Source: Candidatus Gallibacteroides avistercoris (GTDB lineage: Bacteria > Bacteroidota > Bacteroidia > Bacteroidales > CHK158-818). From it: a stretch of 8,302 nucleotides of DNA. The stretch lies in NCBI GenBank assembly GCA_018714665.1, contig DVNA01000097.1, positions 1 to 8,302 on the forward strand. The letters run 5' to 3'. Positions 6,385 to 8,302 of the stretch are shown here, in pieces (the first letter of the stretch is position 1; the number at the start of each line of letters is the position of its first letter). A model generated the notes under the pieces. It made no database searches. It was given only the letters and a program-made list of their open reading frames with translations, and had not been told where the DNA came from. A program made the position numbers and the translations under genes.

Positions 6385-7896
6385 TTGAAAAACCTGAAAT
6401 TTTACCTACTGTGTATACTGACCGGTGCCGTAACAGGAATGGTTACGGTTCCCTACCGATACCTGCTCGTAAAATCGGCCACACTGCGGGAGATTCTTTT
6501 CGCGCACGACGTACCGGTATGGAGGCATCTGTTGGCTCTTGCAGCCATGTGGCTGGTGGGAATGTTTATCTACCGGATCGTCAAACGGTTCCCGATGATC
6601 TCGGGAAGCGGCATTCCGCAAGCCGAAGGTGCCGTAAACGGCCGTTTCTCTTTAAAACAACCCTTTAAAAATTTATGGGCCAAGTTTACCGGGGGATTGC
6701 TGGGTATCGGTATGGGTCTTTCGTTGGGACGCGAAGGGCCTTCGGTACAAATGGGGGCATACATTGCCAGATTGATCGGAAAATGGAGCCGTACTGGGAC
6801 TGCCTACCAAAAATATTTAATTACCGGTGGTGCCAGTGCCGGTTTGTCGTCGGCATTTACCGCCCCTTTGGCTTCGACCATTTTTGTGATTGAAGAGGTG
6901 GAAAAGTTCGATTCTGCCAAAATCGCCATATCGTCGCTCTTAGGAGGTATTACCTCGGGGTGGATTGCCAAAGAATGGATCTCCGGAAACGCCTATGCCC
7001 TTATCGATACATCGTTTCCCGAACGGTTGGAATTTATCTCGGCCATCCCGGTATTTCTGGGTTTTGCCTTGTTGTTGAGCTTCATCGGGAAATCTTTCAA
7101 CTGGCTAACACTTAAAATGCAATCGGGATGGATAAACTCTCGAATAAACACTGCCATCAAGATTCTCGCCTTAGTAACAGTTACCTATATCATCGGATAT
7201 TTCTTTTCGGACTTGGTGGCCGGAGGAGAAAGTTTTTTGCTGAACCAGGCTCTTTCTGTGGAAACGGGTATCGTTTTTTTGGGTGGCATTATTATTTTAA
7301 AACTACTGTTTACTCCATTCTGTTATTCGGCAGGATTTCCCGGAGGCATCTTTCTACCCCTGCTGGTTATCGGAGGGTTAGCGGGCAAATGGTACACCTT
7401 GTTGCTGGCCCGTTGGAATATCATCGATATACATGATTTCGGTTTTTTTATGGTCATCGGGATGTCCGCCCTGTTTGCAGCGGTCGTCCGATCCCCTATT
7501 ACCGGGTTCATCCTCATTTTGGAGATGACGGGCAAGTTCTCGATCTTCTTCCCCATGATCGTGGTGGTAGGTTTGACCTATTTCATCAGTGAGATATTGG
7601 GTGTCAAACCTATCTACGACTCGCTATATGAGCGGTTGCTGCCTCCGGACATCCGCTCTTCCCAGGAAAGGATAACCGTACCGTACGAGGTCGGGGTGAA
7701 CTCTTATTTGGATGGGAAACGATTGGCCGATATACAACTACCCCGCTACTGCCAAATTACAAGCATTGTCCGTAAAGGTAAACCGATGCCGTTAAAAGAG
7801 ACAAAACTCCATGCGGGAGACAGTATCGAAATAGAGCTTTTCTCAAAAGATCTCGAAACGTTGTACCGTTCGTTCAGAAGTTTGGCAAACGAATAA
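6385..7896 (+). CDS. ClC-family chloride channel / H+/Cl- antiporter with TrkA-C domain
   Basis: This 503-aa inner-membrane protein belongs to the ClC family. The selectivity and gating motifs are in order: GSGIP (74-78), GREGP (115-119) with the external gating Glu117, FVIEE (167-171) with a glutamate in the place of the internal proton-path Glu203 of E. coli ClcA, GFPGGIF (317-323), and Tyr411 in GVKPIYDS, matching the chloride-coordinating Tyr445. Having both glutamates suggests a proton-coupled antiporter and not a simple channel; this is inferred. Residues about 430-498 form a TrkA-C (RCK-C) domain, a cytoplasmic ligand-binding module found on many ion transporters, in place of the CBS domains of other ClC proteins. 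The best start is TTG at 6385, because no ATG lies nearby upstream in frame; the next ATG (codon 19) would cut into the first helix. There is no Shine-Dalgarno, only an A-rich leader. It is divergent from rimO. Confidence 0.92.
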   Translation: MKNLKFYLLCILTGAVTGMVTVPYRYLLVKSATLREILFAHDVPVWRHLLALAAMWLVGMFIYRIVKRFPMISGSGIPQAEGAVNGRFSLKQPFKNLWAKFTGGLLGIGMGLSLGREGPSVQMGAYIARLIGKWSRTGTAYQKYLITGGASAGLSSAFTAPLASTIFVIEEVEKFDSAKIAISSLLGGITSGWIAKEWISGNAYALIDTSFPERLEFISAIPVFLGFALLLSFIGKSFNWLTLKMQSGWINSRINTAIKILALVTVTYIIGYFFSDLVAGGESFLLNQALSVETGIVFLGGIIILKLLFTPFCYSAGFPGGIFLPLLVIGGLAGKWYTLLLARWNIIDIHDFGFFMVIGMSALFAAVVRSPITGFILILEMTGKFSIFFPMIVVVGLTYFISEILGVKPIYDSLYERLLPPDIRSSQERITVPYEVGVNSYLDGKRLADIQLPRYCQITSIVRKGKPMPLKETKLHAGDSIEIELFSKDLETLYRSFRSLANE

Positions 7897-7902
7897 AGCA
7901 AG

Positions 7903-7922
7903 AATATCCCTTTTTCGGTATT
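7903..7922 (+). terminator. Possible weak terminator after the ClC gene
   Basis: An imperfect short hairpin (AATATCC 7903-7909 with GGTATT 7917-7922, one bulged T) follows the ClC stop codon. No strong T run comes after it. It is the only terminator-like structure in the gap. Confidence 0.2.
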
Positions 7923-7935
7923 TCAAATTAATTGT

Positions 7936-7943
7936 TATCTTTG
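7936..7943 (+). promoter_or_regulatory. -7 promoter box of the 3'-terminal reading frame
   Basis: TATCTTTG is a perfect Bacteroidales -7 match, 23 bases before the ATG at 7967. TTTTTC at 7911-7916, about 19 bases upstream, could serve as a poor -33 element. It supports a new transcription unit separate from the ClC gene. Confidence 0.55.
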
Positions 7944-7966
7944 TCGGCGGAAATTTCTTTCGGCAA

Positions 7967-8302
7967 ATGAAACCCTATTTCTGGATAGTTTTTCTCATCA
8001 TCTTTTCTGGACTTATCTCTTTCTCAATAGAGAACAAGGAAGATTCTTTATTCTCGCCAATCAAACAACACACGTTACAAGATGATATTTTTCTGGAAAA
8101 AAAATTGACAATTCGTTTTTCGGAAACACCGATTTGTCTATTAAACTTCAATGTGCGGAGAGGCAATAAGACAAACCTCCTGAAAAAATGGACCCGCCAC
8201 GAAAGCGCGCTGTCTTCTTCCGGAGATAACGATATAAAACAAAAACATCCGTACAATCAGGAAAAAAGTTGCCACGCTTCGCTCTTTTCTCATTACGACA
8301 AT
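7967..8302 (+). CDS. Hypothetical membrane-anchored or exported protein, 3' end cut by window
   Basis: An ATG at 7967 opens a frame of 112 codons with no stop before the window ends, so the gene is partial. The product starts MKPYFWIVFLIIFSGLISFS, a lysine followed by about 17 hydrophobic residues, which is either an uncleaved membrane anchor or a signal peptide. The rest is polar and charged, with IENKEDS (21-27), LEKKLTIRFSE (45-55) and a late KQKHPYNQEKSC stretch. There are two cysteines (58 and 104), and I see no known motif. A good promoter box lies just upstream, and the opposite-strand frame here has no promoter and looks artificial. I do not recognise the family. It could be a small Bacteroidales-specific envelope protein or the N terminus of a longer one. 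Confidence 0.5.
   Translation, partial: MKPYFWIVFLIIFSGLISFSIENKEDSLFSPIKQHTLQDDIFLEKKLTIRFSETPICLLNFNVRRGNKTNLLKKWTRHESALSSSGDNDIKQKHPYNQEKSCHASLFSHYDN

Noticed and set aside
7975..8256. 93-aa minus-strand open frame at the window end
   Set aside because: It has no promoter, many cysteines and arginines without a motif, and it mirrors the plus-strand frame that has a perfect -7 box and a proper N-terminal hydrophobic segment.
1..8302. CRISPR arrays, insertion sequences, riboswitches
   Set aside because: No regularly spaced repeats, transposase-like frames, terminal inverted repeats or recognisable riboswitch cores were seen.

Overview
The window looks like chromosomal DNA of a gut-type Bacteroidales (Bacteroides or Parabacteroides-like). 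The reasons are perfect or near-perfect TAnnTTTG -7 promoter boxes in front of several genes, A-rich leaders without Shine-Dalgarno sequences, a galactose mutarotase made as a lipoprotein, and protein sequences typical of that order. The organism is inferred from these features only.

Layout. Positions 1-42 are the 3' end of a tRNA-Arg (anticodon NCG), followed by its terminator. A lipoprotein aldose 1-epimerase (231-1367, minus) ends at a very strong hairpin terminator (169-208). After an AT-rich gap with no gene comes a compact accessory module (1619-4899). It holds an AraC-family regulator on the plus strand (best start 4000) and, divergently on the minus strand, a three-gene operon: an MBL-fold metallohydrolase, a first radical SAM protein, and a second radical SAM protein of the SPL-like type. 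The three are joined by ATGA and TAATG stop/start overlaps. From memory, the two radical SAM proteins match a pair that NCBI names 'radical SAM mobile pair protein A/B', a poorly understood, horizontally spread system. The A gene is broken here: an internal deletion with a frameshift has removed its middle and split it into two reading frames.

Beyond the module are core genes. rimO (4963-6279, minus) encodes the ribosomal protein S12 methylthiotransferase. Divergent from it is a ClC-type chloride channel/antiporter with a C-terminal TrkA-C domain (6385-7896, TTG start). The last 336 bases are an open reading frame with a good promoter and an N-terminal membrane or signal segment that runs off the window. 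It has no recognisable family.

The most interesting part is the AraC / MBL / radical SAM pair module. It has an unknown function, a candidate 21-bp-spaced direct-repeat operator in the divergent promoter region, and a fresh-looking deletion in one of its two radical SAM genes.
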